Assembly (NCBI RefSeq): GCF_965184065.1
Contig: NZ_OZ239098.1
Direction: 5' to 3' (one strand)
DNA length: 64,000 nt
DNA from: Methylopumilus sp026399645
GTDB taxonomy: Bacteria > Pseudomonadota > Gammaproteobacteria > Burkholderiales > Methylophilaceae
The notes below the pieces were generated by a model. It was not told where the DNA came from. It saw only the letters and a list, made by a program, of their open reading frames with translations, and ran no database searches. A program made the position numbers and the translations under genes. Of this stretch, positions 62,877-64,000 are shown one piece after another; position 1 is the first letter of the stretch; every line of letters begins with the position of its first letter.

Positions 62877-64000
62877 TAATAAAACTTCACCCTCTCTTTA
62901 AAAATCTTTATCAAAAAAAAGATGAGTCTCTTCCCATTTTCATGATCAAAGAAACATTGGCAGGATGTAAACGCCACAATGTGTTTGGTTTAACTGCATC
63001 TCTTTCTTTTTTCTCTCTTTTTGCTTTAATACCAATGATTCTTCTCATTTTCTTTTTCTTAAGTCATTGGTTAGTCAATTCAGAATTTGCCTTAGGGAAA
63101 TTAGCGCTTCTCACGAGCAATCTTTTACCGCAAATTAGTAAAAAAATTATGCTTGAAGTCTTCAGGATATCAAGCCACACCAAAGCATGGGGCATCTTAG
63201 GCACCCTGATTCTATTATGGGCAGCAACACCTCTTACCAGCTCGCTTCGTGCCAGTCTGCTTATTATCTCAGCCACTGAAGAAAATCCATCATTCTTAAA
63301 AAGTAAAATTCGAGATATCGTCTCTATCATTGGGATTCTTTTTCTTTTCTTTCTTTTCACTCTGTCAGGCATGGTCATACAAAAAACCGCTGTCTTTTTT
63401 AGTGAGTATTTAAGTTTTTTTAATTCACAAATGATTTATTTTATAAGTTCATTTTCGTTTGTTGTTTTATCACTCACACTTTTTAATCGATTTTTCTTTC
63501 CGATCAAGGTAGATGTAAAACATATTATTTTAGGTTCACTACTGACAGCATTCTTGTGGCTTATGTTGCGCTCAACGTTCGACATCTTTTTATCTTTAAG
63601 TCATTCATACGGAACCTTCTTTGGCGGGATGCGAAATCTTTTCATTTCGCTCATTTGGTTATATTTAAACATTGCCTCTTATTTAGTCGGGGTGGAACTG
63701 ATGGCGACACTTCACAAAAAAGATATGTTGTTATTAAAAAAATTATTTGATGACTCCATTCCACTTTCAAGCTCTTTCATTCATTACCTTGCTTCACGTT
63801 ACGGAAAAATATACCGACAAAATACAATGATTTTCGAGCAAGGTAATCGCGAACATAATGTGTATTTTATTGTTCAAGGCTCAGTGAATTTAATTCAAGA
63901 CGGTCGTGTGATAAGGTCTTTAAAAGCCCATGAATACTTTGGTGAAATGGCAGTCTTAAATGAAACGCCAACGATTGCCTCAGCAATGTCAACTTCTAAC
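62873..64000 (+). CDS. YihY/BrkB membrane protein fused to a cyclic-nucleotide-binding-like domain (cut by window end)
   Basis: An open reading frame runs from a GTG overlapping the pip stop (GTGA) to the end of the window, 376 codons without a stop. The first 285 residues form a YihY/BrkB-type inner-membrane protein with about six hydrophobic segments, including FGLTASLSFFSLFALIPM, LGTLILLWAATPL and SYGTFFGGMRNLFISLIWLYL. From about residue 305 a Crp-type sensor fold follows, with NTMIFEQGN, VYFIVQGSVNLI and YFGEMAVLNETP. The Arg that holds the cyclic phosphate in true cAMP-binding sites is Thr here (TPTIAS). Function is unknown. Such fusions may occur in other betaproteobacteria. Confidence 0.88.
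   Translation, partial: MIIKLHPLFKNLYQKKDESLPIFMIKETLAGCKRHNVFGLTASLSFFSLFALIPMILLIFFFLSHWLVNSEFALGKLALLTSNLLPQISKKIMLEVFRISSHTKAWGILGTLILLWAATPLTSSLRASLLIISATEENPSFLKSKIRDIVSIIGILFLFFLFTLSGMVIQKTAVFFSEYLSFFNSQMIYFISSFSFVVLSLTLFNRFFFPIKVDVKHIILGSLLTAFLWLMLRSTFDIFLSLSHSYGTFFGGMRNLFISLIWLYLNIASYLVGVELMATLHKKDMLLLKKLFDDSIPLSSSFIHYLASRYGKIYRQNTMIFEQGNREHNVYFIVQGSVNLIQDGRVIRSLKAHEYFGEMAVLNETPTIASAMSTSN

Noticed and set aside
1..64000. CRISPR arrays, insertion sequences, prophage, tRNA or toxin-antitoxin loci
   Set aside because: No spaced direct-repeat array, transposase, integrase, tRNA cloverleaf or paired toxin gene could be recognised; the small XRE gene has no toxin partner next to it.

Overview
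The window looks like a piece of the chromosome of a streamlined, AT-rich betaproteobacterial methylotroph of the family Methylophilaceae, most like the planktonic OM43 / Candidatus Methylopumilus group. This placement is inferred from gene content. The signs are a lanthanide-type methanol dehydrogenase (xoxF) with its cytochrome (xoxG) and periplasmic partner (xoxJ), a Mo/NAD formate dehydrogenase operon with cofactor genes, a membrane pyrophosphatase, very short intergenic gaps, many stop/start overlaps, and core proteins that look betaproteobacterial. I saw no tRNA genes, insertion sequences, phage genes or CRISPR array.

Layout: 1-7.3 kb holds hppA (+), then on the minus strand the sugar-phosphate run tkt-gap-pgk followed directly by purC. 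7.4-14.2 kb holds a thioredoxin-fold protein, rsmE, an unusual HTH-argA fusion, argB and a HAD phosphatase. Convergent to these lie cca, an NDUFA9-like reductase and a newly read 53-residue membrane protein. 14.2-32.3 kb is a complete division and cell-wall (dcw) cluster on the minus strand in the order mraZ-rsmH-ftsL-ftsI-murE-murF-mraY-murD-ftsW-murG-murC-murB-ddl-ftsQ-ftsA-ftsZ-lpxC. It is preceded by MraZ-type repeats and by the RNase P RNA gene. 33-39.7 kb holds a small XRE regulator, pyrC, rsmI, dolP, trxA, rho, rpmE and a GT39-type glycosyltransferase. 39.7-50.7 kb is a formate and molybdenum region: fdsG-fdsB-fdsA-fdhD-fdsD (minus) diverging from a second molybdopterin oxidoreductase and moaA-mobA-moeA (plus). 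50.8-53.9 kb holds bcp, phoH and lplT. 53.9-58.0 kb is an ndh-pntAa-pntAb-pntB operon. 58.1-61.6 kb is xoxF-xoxJ-xoxG. The right end has pip and a truncated YihY/BrkB protein fused to a cyclic-nucleotide-binding-like domain.

How it fits together: XoxF oxidises methanol in the periplasm and passes electrons to XoxG. Formate made downstream is oxidised by the Fds enzyme to give NADH, with FdhD and MoaA/MobA/MoeA serving its molybdenum cofactor. NDH-2 and the proton-translocating transhydrogenase balance NADH against NADPH. The GAPDH has changes at two cofactor-specificity positions that point to NADP use. Transketolase, GAPDH and PGK serve C3 metabolism linked to the RuMP cycle.

Most of the window is conserved housekeeping. 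The most unusual items are the HTH-ArgA fusion with a palindrome just upstream, the GAPDH substitutions, the Cca protein whose HD region is eroded, the YihY-CNB fusion, the structured xoxF leader, and the compact RNase P RNA. I did not find a defence or mobile system.
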